Source of the DNA: Antedon mediterranea
Lineage: Eukaryota > Echinodermata > Crinoidea > Comatulida > Antedonidae
Length of the DNA stretch: 64,000 bases
Direction of reading: 5' to 3'
Assembly: GCF_964355755.1 (NCBI RefSeq)
Contig: NC_092673.1
Span: 17,301,001 to 17,365,000, forward strand
The notes beneath the pieces were generated by a model. That model did no database searches, was not told the origin of the DNA, and saw only the letters and a program-made list of their open reading frames with translations. Shown here piece after piece: positions 51,352 through 61,325 of the stretch (position 1 is its first letter; every line of letters begins with the position of its first letter). The position numbers and the translations under genes are program-made.

Positions 51352-54300
51352 GTATGATCCACTGGTTAATTCCAGAGGTTAATCATCTAAGTGGTTACAT
51401 TTTGAAATAAAACTTAAAAGACATATAATATAACTGTAGCACATTTTGAGTTATTCAAACTGTATACATTTTAGATGAAAATGTATAGTTATGTTACTCT
51501 CCAAAATGAACATAAAATGTATAGTTATGTTACTCTCCAAAATGAACATAAAATGATGAACATAAACAGTCATTTATTTGTGTGTCACTCGTACAAAATA
51601 AAAAGCTTTGTCATTAATTTGTAATGTATAACTAACTGTCTTTTTTGTATTTTTGTTGAACAGAATTAACAAAGCTATTAGCATCAGATTCACCAGTTAC
51701 TGTTAATGAGAAATTAAAAACACAAATGAAGAAAGTGATGATTGAGGAACAGGAAAGAAAACTTGAAGCAGAGAGCGGTGAGTTAAGGATCATAAATTAA
51801 TTTACTTTTTATTTTATTTCGTCACCACTTAACAGTGACACAAGTCAAGTCAATTACAAAGTTCAACAATAGAAAATGATGAACATATTTAAACATAATT
51901 ATATAAACAAAATCCAAAGCAATCTTAAGCTGGCCTTCAATATACTGTTTAACGTATACTAACAATAAATGTCTTTTCTGGATGTTTTTATTGACCAGAA
52001 GTGACAAAGCAATTTCCATCGGATTCATCAGATACTCTTAGTGATGAATTTCAAACACAAGTAGTGGAACAGGAAACTAAACCTGAACCAGAGAGTGGTG
52101 AGTCTCATAAAATATTAGTTGTATTATTATGGTTAAACTAACTTTAAATGTGATGTTATAGAATGGATTTTAGCTACATTTTTTTTTTATTTCAACATTT
52201 ATAAAAAAAAGAATGTCTTTAAACAGAATTAGAAAAAAATGCTAAATTCATACATTTAAACGGTTGATAAGGTAAATGACTTATTTAACTAATCTTTAAA
52301 ACAACATGTCTTTTATTATTTAGTCAAGAATAAAAGCTGATACACTGAACAATATCTGCATAAATACTGTCATGATATTTATATATAAGTTGCTGTGACA
52401 CTTACAGGCCACCGTACTTTGATCACACAAACAAAACATATTCATTATGGTCGGCAATGTATTATCAGGGAAGAGTTAAATTACAATTTAACTCAATTGT
52501 AATTTAACTCTTCCCTGGTATTATCAACAAACTTAAAAATAAGAGATAGTCCTCTATCCATTGTAAATAGAACAGTTTATATTTCATCAAAGAACGTATT
52601 GTTAATCAATCATATTTTGATATGCTTGCTCTATAAAATTCAACATATCTGCATAAATACTGTCATATTTATATATAAGTTGCTGTGACACTTACAGGCC
52701 ACCGTACTTTGATCACACAAACAAAACATATTCATTTAATGGTCAGCAATGTATTATCAACAAACTTAAAAATACGAGATAGTTCTCTATCCATTGTAAA
52801 TAGAACATCAAAGAACATATTGTTATCTTAATCTATAAATTCAACAACAGATTAATTATGATTGGTCAAAGCTCTCTGTGAAGCTGTCAACATCTTGAAA
52901 TTAGCATGCAACATACAAATACATTGCAAAATAATAACAAATTGATATTAATAATCAAATTAGGGTGTGGTACATTGTGTAGGTCTATGGTACAGGGCTC
53001 AGGTGGCAGGTTTTTACTTTACTTGCCAACTAATGTTTATTTTTTTCTTGTATCAATTTTCTAGTTTTTTATTGTAATATGGTCCCCTAATGCTATTTTT
53101 TTGTAATATATTTATAGACCATAAATCAATTTTTAAAAATGAGGTTCTGCACATTGAATTTATGGTTTTCAGGCCCGTAGCCAGGGGGGTTTTTTGGGTT
53201 TGGGCGAACCCCCCCTTTTGCGCGAACCCCCCTTTTACCAGCGAACCCCCCCTTGAAAAACAAAGGCCCCACTTCCAAAATCGTGCAATTAATTATCAAT
53301 TATATCAGATTTTTTAGTCATTTTACTTCTATTGACTATGTTTAAATCGATCGAATATACAGATTGTCCGATGTCAAAGTCGCTGCTGAGCGTGAGATCG
53401 AGAGAGATGATGATTATAAATATGACAGAAAAATGGACTGACCAATCGCGTGCTTCGGCCGGGCTTTTCGGAACGCACAAGATCACGTTCAGTTCAGTTC
53501 AATCTTTTTGGGGATTTTTATTTTTTTCCTGGAAATATTTTTCATTAAACCAAAGAATTTCACTGTGTAAACTTGAATAAAAATGGTGCTGAGTTAAATT
53601 GGTACGTGTACGTAGGCCTACCGTATATTTCGGTGTATAAGACGCACTTTTGACACGCAAATTTGACCTCTAAATGTTACCCTAATTAATTTAATTACCT
53701 ACTAATATTTAAATTAATTAAAAATAGTGTACTACTCTGCAATGTAGGCCTAGCTAGTTACTCACTCCTGTCTAACCACAGTGTGATAACAAGTTTATTG
53801 AATTTTTAGTTAAGGTAAATTGTCATCCTCAACTGTATTAATTAATAATATTACAGTACGCATTAGATATTCTACCCAGGCCTAGTAATACTCTCTGAAC
53901 TCGCGGGTGTGTATTCTAGCAGCATGCAGCATCACAGCGCAACACATTTATGGAAGAGTCCATTAATTACGGTGGTGTCACATTTTAATTACACAATACC
54001 GGTAACTATTTCCCTTGATCACGGTGGTTTATTTTTATTACATCTCTATGTCAACAATCACATAATTTTATAATCATGTAGGCAATAGTTCGTATGTCAA
54101 GCGATATCTAAAAGAGTGTGTTGTTATTGTGTTAAGTAGCTTCCCCTAATCTCATAGTGTATATGGCCAACAGTGCTGGCCACCAGGCAAGGAGCACATG
54201 GTTAGTGCTCTCCTCTCCTCATATTGCTGTAATGCATGCATGGAAATAGGAAAGATTTTCATATAGGCCTACCCAACATGATATTCCTGGTTCATTATCA

Positions 54301-56252
54301 GCCCAAAAAACTGAACATCATTTGGATTGATTTTATAATGGTCATACACACAATAAGAAGGTATATATTTAAATAATATGAAATTAAAGTTACTTAAATA
54401 GACATAGGCTAGCCCTACTCACACAGTGCATCGTAACTGAAACAATATGGGGATTTCCCTTTTCATTGAACGTTCAGTTGAAGTAGAGACTGATTACAAT
54501 GTAATAAAGGCAATCAAACAAAATTATATCATTTGATTATAATAAATATGTCTCAAATATCGTTGTTTTATTATTAAAATACCATTGAAATAAGTGCGTC
54601 TTATGCATCGACTACATAAAAAATACTAATATTTCAGTCTCCGTTTTATGGGTGCGTCTTATACACAGGTGCGACTTGTACACCGAAATATACGGTACTA
54701 TTTGTTTTTTATGTTTATAGGATAAGAAATTATTTAAGGGCCTAATATAATATACTTTTTTGCAACAATAAAGCTGTATTTCATGATCAGTACTACTAAC
54801 TTCCATAATACTGTACTATATAATTTCTCTGCATAACTCAGATTTTAGTAGGTAAAAAATGTCTCTGTAAGCTTATTAAAACAACCGAAATTTCTCTGAG
54901 AGCCAAAGCTTCCAGGGGCCTTCGCCCCCTGGACCCCGACCGGGGGCCCTTGGCGGCCCCCTGGCCCCCAGCCTACAGTTGCTCGCTGCGCTCGCAAAAT
55001 ACTTGGTGTCAAGAAAACCCCCCTCTGATGCATTCTGGCTACGGGCCTGGTTTTGTGATTGATTGTGTTGAGTAATGAATAATCAAATGCTTGTGATATT
55101 TAATTCTTAATACTGATACTCATTTCAGATCTGCAGTCGCCAGAAAATGACAGGTAAGTAGTACTGTATAATGAGTGTATCACAGTATCTATACTGTTTA
55201 TTTATACTCTCCAATACCATAGAGTTAGACCAACTAACTAGTTATTAATTGTATGCCCTGAGATGATAGTCTGGAAGGGATATTATTACTATCACTTGTG
55301 TGTCTATCAGTTTATTTGTATATATTAATAACATACCATGTTAATACAACCAAAGTTCAACCATAAAAATAGTGTTGAAACAATCCTGGTTTTATATAGA
55401 ATTACATTCTGCATAAACTTAACGGTGGATGACGGCCCTTTTGTCCTACCAATATTTTCAATTTCAGTAAGATACATTGCTCCTGGTTTTATATTCTCCC
55501 GTATAATACAAAGATAACTAAACTTTGATGTATATGTGTTGCTTTCTGCACTAAAATATATTTAAAAAAAGCTCAAAACACATACAAATTTATGATATTT
55601 AAGTCATAATTTATTGATCCCCTTATTGAAGGGGATTCTTTTCATATAGCCATCATGGTACCAATTGCTCCTTGCATTTCCTGATTTTGATAATAATACT
55701 GTAAAAAAAGGGTGGGGGGGGGGGAACCCTCCTGCTTACGAGTCTGTTATCTTTAATATAGGGAGTGGGGAGGGGTTGCTAGAACCATACTTACTTACGA
55801 GTCTGTTATCTTTATTATAGTTTTACTAATGTGTACTTATACATTTTTATTTCTAGCCTGAAAGAAAGCATACAGACATTTGTCAAAGGTAATTTCCTTA
55901 GTCTTATGTTGAAACCGAATAAAATAAAATCAAGTCATGAGTCTTAAAAAATTGAAATGAGGCAAATCAAAGAAATGTATTTTTTTTCACTTTTAAAACT
56001 ATAAACAAAATAATTATCAATAACAAAAATAATTAAGTTCCAACAAATATAAAAGTTGTAATTGTAGATTTTAATTTTGAAATGTAATAAACACAAATAA
56101 AATATAATGAAAGAACTGTAAAATCTTGAAAGCTCACAACAAATTTAAGGTGTTTAAATCAATTTTTTTTTTCACTTTTTCTTTCAGAGAACTGTGGCTT
56201 GATAATTTGTTGTATTGTAGTTGTGATATTGGCATATATTTGGGCTTTATGA
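51289..56252 (+). CDS. alternative 3' exon set of the ankyrin gene: acidic exons plus membrane anchor (isoform B)
   Basis: Exons 51289-51351, 51664-51777, 51999-52097, 55129-55153, 55857-55888, 56188-56252. Entered in phase 1, from the linker exon (40246) or from 49173, they read to TGA in frame: about 650 residues with the ankyrin part if block 1 is skipped, about 767 if it is kept. No separate promoter or ATG exon was found in front, which favours alternative splicing over a second gene. A truncated duplicate gene is the other option. The product would be ankyrin repeats and an acidic stalk anchored by its C terminus in a membrane facing the cytosol. Confidence 0.6.
51482..51560. repeat. 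short tandem duplication (about 38 bp)
   Basis: The stretch TGTATAGTTATGTTACTCTC followed by CAAAATGAACATAAAA occurs twice in a row, followed by a shortened third ATGAACATAA. Intronic. Confidence 0.85.
51664..51777 (+). CDS. Glu-rich exon, block 2 (phase 1-1)
   Basis: Acceptor TTTTTGTTGAACAG, donor AGCG|GTGAGT. Encodes E-L-T-K-L-L-A-S-D-S, then QMKKVMIEEQERKLEAESG. The acceptor is stronger than in the paralogous block 1 exon. Confidence 0.68.
51999..52097 (+). CDS. acidic exon, block 2 (phase 1-1)
   Basis: Acceptor TATTGACCAG, donor AGTG|GTGAGT. Encodes V-T-K-Q-F-P-S-D-S-S-D-T-L, then QTQVVEQETKPEPESG. Two codons longer than its counterpart at 41993. Confidence 0.68.
52466..52517. mobile_element. 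52-bp palindromic mini-element, 7-bp TSD (copy 2)
   Basis: Same hairpin and same flanking GTATTAT pair (52459-52465 and 52518-52524) as at 42434-42485, differing at one loop base. It was carried along by the segmental duplication. Confidence 0.88.
52640..52870. repeat. internal partial duplicate with empty hairpin site
   Basis: Repeats the stretch that begins near 52350 (ATATCTGCATAAATACTGTC, ACAGGCCACCGTACTTTGAT, GGTCAGCAATGTATTATCAA). At 52751-52757 it has GTATTAT once, without the 52-bp hairpin. Confidence 0.85.
53170..55049. mobile_element. DNA transposon with CAGGCCCGTA termini, 5-bp TSD (element B)
   Basis: Left CAGGCCCGTAGCCAGGGGGG, right end complementary (GGCTACGGGCCTG). GTTTT flanks both sides (53165-53169 and 55050-55054). 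Same ends and same GC-rich right block as element A. Near the left end the words CGAACCCCCCTT and GCGAACCCCCC are repeated. No transposase frame. About 1077 bp of it is a nested insertion (53621-54695 with its TA). Confidence 0.85.
53621..54695. mobile_element. nested inverted-repeat element with TA target
   Basis: The left end CCGTATATTTCGGTGTATAA is matched by the right end (GTACACCGAAATATACGG). TA lies on both sides (53619-53620 and 54696-54697). The word G-T-G-C-G-T-C-T-T-A-T recurs near the right end. No long ORF. TA duplication fits Tc1/mariner-like transposition, but only two bases support this. Confidence 0.7.
55129..55153 (+). CDS. 25-nt exon, block 2 (phase 1 to 2)
   Basis: Acceptor CTCATTTCAG, donor ACAG|GTAAGT. 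Same coding sequence as 43202-43226 (D-L-Q-S-P-E-N-D), here with the stronger donor. Confidence 0.65.
55724..55815. repeat. relic of the 66-bp repeat (one to two units)
   Basis: Contains CCTCCTGCTTACGAGTCTGT, AATATAGGGAGTGGGGAGGG and a second TTACGAGTCTGTTATC. This is the unexpanded or collapsed counterpart of the 57-copy array at 43872-47612. Confidence 0.9.
55857..55888 (+). CDS. 32-nt exon, block 2 (phase 2 to 1)
   Basis: Acceptor TTTATTTCTAG, donor AAAG|GTAATT. Encodes S-L-K-E-S-I-Q-T-F-V-K, one residue different from 47648-47679. Confidence 0.65.
56188..56252 (+). CDS. last exon B: C-terminal membrane anchor
   Basis: Acceptor CTTTTTCTTTCAG. Phase 1 entry reads E-N-C-G and then LIICCIVVVILAYIWAL before TGA. 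A 17-residue hydrophobic stretch at the extreme C terminus is the hallmark of a tail anchor. Paired cysteines at its start could be palmitoylated. The insertion route (GET/EMC) and the target membrane cannot be told from sequence. Confidence 0.68.
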
Positions 56253-56431
56253 TGTTTATAGAGGATATATTGTTATGCAGATAAAAATGTCTATTTTTTC
56301 AATGATGGGATTCTATCTTAGTACCACAAATAGTATAGACTGTTTCACTGCACACCAGGCCATATGAATACCTGAAGAAATCTGAGTTATGTTGTAAACC
56401 ACTTTGATACAGATAGATTATTACATACCAC

Positions 56432-56437
56432 AATAAA
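56432..56437 (+). promoter_or_regulatory. candidate poly(A) signal for the membrane-anchor isoform
   Basis: AATAAA about 180 nt after the stop codon of the anchor exon. Position is normal for an animal 3' UTR. Confidence 0.45.
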
Positions 56438-56569
56438 CCATACTTTTTAATATGCCATCTTTAAAAATTAAACAAGTGAGATCTTCTTAGTAGAATACTC
56501 GCAGCTTTAATATATCAACATTATTAAAGAAAATAGGTTAACATTATTTCTTATCAAATTTAGTTTTAA

Positions 56570-57500
56570 AACCTTTTCAGTACAATTCCGATCAATTTGA
56601 TACCTCATAACTCCTGGAGGCCAGTATCTCTCTATACTTACCAACCTCCATCCCTCTTCAATCAAATCCTTCCCAGTATAAATTTCAATTCAACAACTTC
56701 ATAGTGAGAGACCAAGCCAGCGATATATAGCTATGATGGGCCTATGGTTTAAGTACTTTGTAAACTGTGTAAATGAATAGGTGTAATATTGGCTAATGAT
56801 TAAAATATCTAATTTTTAATTACCTCTGCCCCAGCCTTTATCCTCTCCCCGTCCCAGCCACAATCAACAAACCTTAACGCCTCCCCAGGACAGTTAAAAT
56901 GTAGTAACTGTTCCCAGTACAATTCCAATCATGTACCTTATTAACGCCAGTATCTCCGCCCTTCCCCTCCCAACACAACCCGTAATGGGGTGATGTGTTT
57001 CCAGTACAATTATGTTGAGCCATCGTTTTCAAATGTAGTTTAAAACATTCCCAGGATAGGCCTACACTCCAAACTCCCAACCGCTTCCCAAGGATAATTA
57101 AAATACTTTAAAAAGTTTCTACTACAATTCATTGCGGTAATTTTGATACCCCATATCTATGGTTACGAGCAGAAACAAACATCAAAATTGCGGAAAAGTG
57201 GGGCATTTTCACCATATTTTGGCCCCTAACTTGGATCCAAAATGGCAGATAATGTTCAAATATAGTTTAAATTGAGGTCATTTTGTCGAACAAACATTAT
57301 AAGTGGAGAAAAGTGAGGGATTTTGATCTTATTTTGGCCTCTAACTTGGATTCGAGATGGCGATTCAAGATGTTCAAAAATAGTTTAGATCCTTCCCAGT
57401 ACAATTGCAGTCATTTTGATACCCCGCTATGAATGAAAAAATATTTGTATAATGAAACAGACAAACAAACATACAAACTCTCACTTATAATATAGATTTG
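56570..57500. repeat. degenerate dispersed repeats with (CAAA)n-like end
   Basis: The phrase CAGTACAATTCC... TTTGATACC recurs in changed form near 56575, 56914, 57000, 57118 and 57396. Two roughly 80-bp copies with TTTTGGCCYCTAACTTGGAT lie at 57193-57270 and 57310-57390. The block ends with ACAGACAAACAAACATACAA, CTCTCACTTATAATATAG. It looks like a decayed interspersed element that has duplicated internally. Confidence 0.55.
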
Positions 57501-58210
57501 TAGTTAATTTTAAATCATTATAAATAAATACTTGTATAATTGTCATTAATTGTATATTGTAATAATATATTTGTAAAGAATTTTAATACATCTTAAATTA
57601 TAAATATAAATATTTAATATTTATCTGTGTAAATTATTATTTTTTACATTGTCATGTTGAGGACCCCTTCTGAAACAACTATCAAGCTTAAAGAGGGTGG
57701 GGGGGTGTGAGATTACACTTATCAATTCTAACAATTGATAAAATGCTTTTTAAATTTTGAATTTAATTTAGCAATTATTTCATTCAGCCATTACGATAAA
57801 TACACCCGTCCATACAGTGATGAAATATCGGTATCATTAAGCAGTAGGACAATCTCGCCGAAAACGAGGCAGTTGAAATCTATGGATCATATAAGATTCA
57901 GTTTAATGTAGGTTTGTGTTTGCTGATACAGACCAATTGCTCAATTTCAAAATTTAATGGAAAGTAGATGACAAACAGACAGACATACATACTATTTTGT
58001 TATGTTTACAGTTTAGATACCTCAAGTTGTACACAATTAGCACACATATTTAAATTTTGTTTTCTTCAAGTATTGAAACACTGTACTGTATTTAGTTAAA
58101 TTCCTCTACAATCTTATTGTGTTTTCATTAGTGTATATTGCAGCTATGTTGATAAGAATGTGTTAAATGAAAACATTTGGTCAAATATGTATTTGATATG
58201 TTTTTGTTGA
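57501..58210. other. AT-rich intergenic spacer
   Basis: No gene or strong repeat recognised. A G-run (57705-57716) and an ACAGACAGACATACATAC microsatellite (about 57973) are the only notable features. Confidence 0.4.
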
Positions 58211-58264
58211 TAAGAATAGTACTGATAATGTTGGAAGAATTTCATCTGGTTGTGGAATAGGTAT

Positions 58265-58414
58265 TACATAAAATTTCTTTTTGAACAACCAAAAATAGTA
58301 TAAGCGAACTTACAGTACGTTTCGAAACCTATCAGGAAAATGAAGGATAGGTTTCGAAACGTACTGTAAGTACGCTTATACTATTTTTGGTTGTTCAAAA
58401 AGAAATTTTATGTA
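58265..58414. repeat. long hairpin (69-bp arms) between 17-bp direct repeats
   Basis: The arms 58265-58333 and 58346-58414 are complementary with one mismatch and a 12-base loop. The word TAGTACTGATAATGTTG occurs before (58217-58233) and after (58413-58429) the hairpin. The arm contains TTCGAAACGTACTGTAAGT, and the right side GAAGGATAGGTTTCGAAACG, which resembles a Penelope-like element end motif. Insertion of a folded element is likely, though the left direct repeat is 31 bp away from the arm. Confidence 0.85.
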
Positions 58415-58429
58415 GTACTGATAATGTTG

Positions 58430-59940
58430 AAATTGTTTGTGTTGTCAACAATGATAATAACAGTGTAATTTTAATCAAATCATGTAATAATTAGACACAT
58501 GACATTCTAAGTGTATTGTGACCAAGACAATCATATTTTCCACTCAACAACACAATTTATTGTGGATAATTTAACCCACAAGTTGTAGTTGTTTACAGGT
58601 ACAATTGATAATGATAACTATTAATGATACAAATTTATCGATCTGTGTGAACTGTAATCTTAAAATGTCTGTTTAATTCATATTTTGCAATGTCAATGTT
58701 TTCATTCTTAATGCTGCATTTTGGGTAAAGTTTGACCTACTGTAATTAATATAATACATATCATAGTTCAATTCACAATAACATATTTGTTTTTCTTTTC
58801 TAAATACAGTAAATGAACAGAGTTTGAATAGTAAAAATAAAGAGGCAAAATACCTAGGAACTGGAAGTAGTCGGAAAGTCTTCCAATTTTTTTTTTAACT
58901 TGAAAGAACCAGTTAATTATATAGTTTGTTAAAGATGTATTGTCCCCCGAAAACATGACAAATAAATTTTAATACAATCAGATTTTGAATAGGCAATTTC
59001 ACAGTTTTAATCAAGTTATTCACTTCTGTAGAAAAAAAATCATTACAAATAATTATTTCACTTATAAAAAGACAAAAGAAATGGTTAATTTCAACCAAAA
59101 ACCATTGTCTTCCAGACAATTTAGGTATATTTTGCTTTAAATTAAATTTTTTTGGGGGGAATTTTTTTTTTTTTGGTTTGTTTTTAGTCAAAGTGAATAG
59201 ATATAAAATATGTGATATTAAAATGGCATACTCAAAAAAAAAATTTAAACAATTATTTTTTTAGGGGGACAATATATCTTTAATTAATGCTTTTTATATG
59301 CAGAATTACAAAAACAAAACGGGACAAACAAATATGCAAATGAGACCAGGTAAACGGAAGTAAATAATTAAATCCTTGCGGCCTCTAATCCTTCCCCTTA
59401 CCATACTAGACATAGACACAACTTTGTTGAATCTCACTGTGCTACTAAACGCCACTTCTCTAGCCCTGTTCCATACTTGATCCAGTAACGAACAATGCTT
59501 AAATCTAAATGAATGTTTGATGAATGATTGTTTATAGTGTTCAATTTGTTTGTACATTACTAAATTATATTTTTTTATGAATAAATTTTATAATGTCTAT
59601 TTGTTAAATGAGAAGTTCTATATTTTGATGTTTTTTCACTTTCAATTCAATTTTGTAAATTAAAACTCAATTCAGTGTTTATGCTGCTATTTAATGTTTA
59701 TATATTTGTTAATAAATACTAATGAATGAAAAACTTATTTGTTTATTTGTAAGGATAGTGTTTTTTTTTTAAAGGGGGAGATTTTAACATCGAGGAGATC
59801 ATTATATCAAATTGTACGTGCTCATTGTGTATTATAGGAATAATGTTCATTTCACCATGGAGAAACTTATCCATGATTTCACCAACCCGCCGGAGATTGC
59901 AGCAGTGATAAAATATGTAGACAAATTGTGATTGCGCCCT
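58430..59940. other. AT-rich intergenic spacer
   Basis: Small frames on the minus strand (58768-59557) have no recognisable motifs. At 59345-59480 the minus strand reads like the end of a LINE ORF (F-S-S-T-V-R-F-N), but too little remains to call. Otherwise nothing recognised. Confidence 0.35.
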
Positions 59941-59995
59941 CTATAAAAAATAAAGTTTATCACACCCACCACACGTTTTATACAGTTTCAGAAGA

Positions 59996-60011
59996 ATGTC
60001 AAAAACAAGAA
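59996..60011 (+). CDS. possible first exon of a downstream gene
   Basis: ATGTCAAAAACAAGAA followed by GTAAGT, a perfect donor. A TATAAAAAATAA word at 59942 is about 54 bp upstream. It would encode M-S-K-T-R. No second exon was found in the window, so this is weak. Confidence 0.25.
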
Positions 60012-60257
60012 GTAAGTTTTGTTTCATTATTATCATACCATCTTTATACTGTATTGTTTTAATAGCAGGGCTTTTTTGGATCTTATATTCGTATTATAGT
60101 CTATAGGCCCTACCTAGCTAACTAGGCCAGGTCTAAGTAAAGTATCTAGGCTAGGCCTACTACTATACTAGCTAGGCTTAGGCCTACTAGCCGGTCTAGG
60201 CTTAGCCATCTACGTACTATACTACTACTTGGCCTAGGGGCGCTATTTCCGTTTCGC

Positions 60258-60442
60258 ACCTGTCTTTTATTTCAACTCCAAATGTGTTAAGGAACTTTAT
60301 ACTGAATACCACACCTTAGAATTAGGCCTCATAAGTACTTTTACGATGGAGAATCACAAAAAAAGTAACAAATATTAAATCCTTTAAATTGATGAATTTA
60401 CAGACGTGTTTCTTGCACACAGTTTGTGAATTTCGCATAGGC
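60258..60442. repeat. left arm of a long inverted repeat
   Basis: Complementary to 61145-61325 with moderate divergence. Clear shared words: ACCACACCTTAGAATT here and its complement AATTCTAAGGTGTGGT at 61272; AATCCTTTAAATTGATGA here and TCATCAATTTAAAGGATT at 61198. The arms are about 180 bp, separated by about 700 bp. Confidence 0.85.
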
Positions 60443-60495
60443 CTACTCCATGTTCAATATTGATGTTTCTCATCTCTCTCATCTCATATCATAGC

Positions 60496-60700
60496 CTATT
60501 TCACCCACTGCTGTGTTAAGGCCGCCTCCAGCTGTTTCCATTTAGTTCTGTTCCTTGCCAATCTTTCCTACCCATGTTGCTGTTTCCATGTACGTTGTTA
60601 TGTCGTCACGCCATCTTTTTTGCCGTCCTCTTCTTCTCCCTGTCCTCGGCTGCCATTCATTCAATCTCTTCGTCCATCTGTTGTTACTGATGTTTCTATG
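60496..60700 (-). pseudogene. RTE-like LINE ORF C-terminal remnant
   Basis: The minus strand encodes R-W-T-K-R-L-N-E-W-Q-P-R, then RRRGRQKRWRDDITTYM and T-W, a frameshift, then RNRTKWKQLEAALTQQWVK and a stop at 60496. The order R-G-R-P/Q-x-x-R-W-x-D-D-I, then N/D-R-x-x-W-x-x-L-E-x-A is typical of the extreme C terminus of RTE-like reverse transcriptases. It sits inside the inverted-repeat structure at 60258-61325. Confidence 0.75.
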
Positions 60701-60909
60701 AAGCACCAAAAGAGCAACTATAATAGAGGGCTAAAAAGGCAATATAATGCGTATATTTAATGCATCTAGGCCTATTGGTGAAAATTACGTTCAATTTCAA
60801 TTTATTTTGTCAATGTTAATACAACTAAAATGTTACTGTTGATACTGTACATGGTTTTCGACAAATTCATCACCATAAAATGTAATGTAGGTTATATACC
60901 TAAATGATC

Positions 60910-61110
60910 TAAATCGCTGTTCCGCAACTAGGGGGCGCGACCCAAACCGAAAAAAATTAATAGGTCGCGAAATTGTTTCCGATACTGAAACTTTTTTATC
61001 AATTATACACTGATCTATATGTGAAATGTTGTCAGTTTTATAGAATCTACAACACTGATTACATTTTTATCTACAGTTTTTGGCTTGGTTTGTAAGATCA
61101 AATACGCAAT
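60910..61110. mobile_element. hAT-like remnant with GGTCGCGA words
   Basis: TGTTCCGCAACTAGGGGGCG, CGACCC, then TAGGTCGCGAAAT and a later TTGGGTCGCGAAAA. Such GGGTCGCGA words are common at the edges of hAT (Charlie-like) MITEs. The ends are not clear enough to set borders. Confidence 0.4.
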
Positions 61111-61144
61111 GTTGGGTCGCGAAAATTCCCAAAATAGGATCATG

Positions 61145-61325
61145 GGGTTGTGTATGCGAAATTCGCTAATATTGTACAAGAAACACATCTGTAAAATCAT
61201 CAATTTAAAGGATTACTTTAAAGGGTTACTTTTTATGTGATTCTTCTTCATACAAATATTTATGAGGCTCAATTCTAAGGTGTGGTATTCACAATAAGTT
61301 TGGAGTCGAAATTAAAACAGCTAGG
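61145..61325. repeat. right arm of the long inverted repeat
   Basis: Complement of 60258-60442. Begins near TGCGAAATTCGCTAATATTG and ends near GGAGTCGAAATTAAAACAGC. Confidence 0.85.

Larger units (their letters stand above)
51188..55888. repeat. segmental duplication of the acidic-exon block
   Basis: Exons at 51664, 51999, 55129 and 55857 and their introns match those at 41666, 41993, 43202 and 47648 in order. Shared intron landmarks: AAGGATCATAAATGAATTTA-like, ACTTACAGGCCACCGTACTT, GTACAGGGCTCAGGTG, ATGATAGTCTGGAAGG, TTGATCCCCTTATTGAAGGG. Block 2 also has an internal partial copy (52640-52870) and a transposon (53170-55049). Block 1 instead has the 66-bp and 88-bp arrays. Confidence 0.92.
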
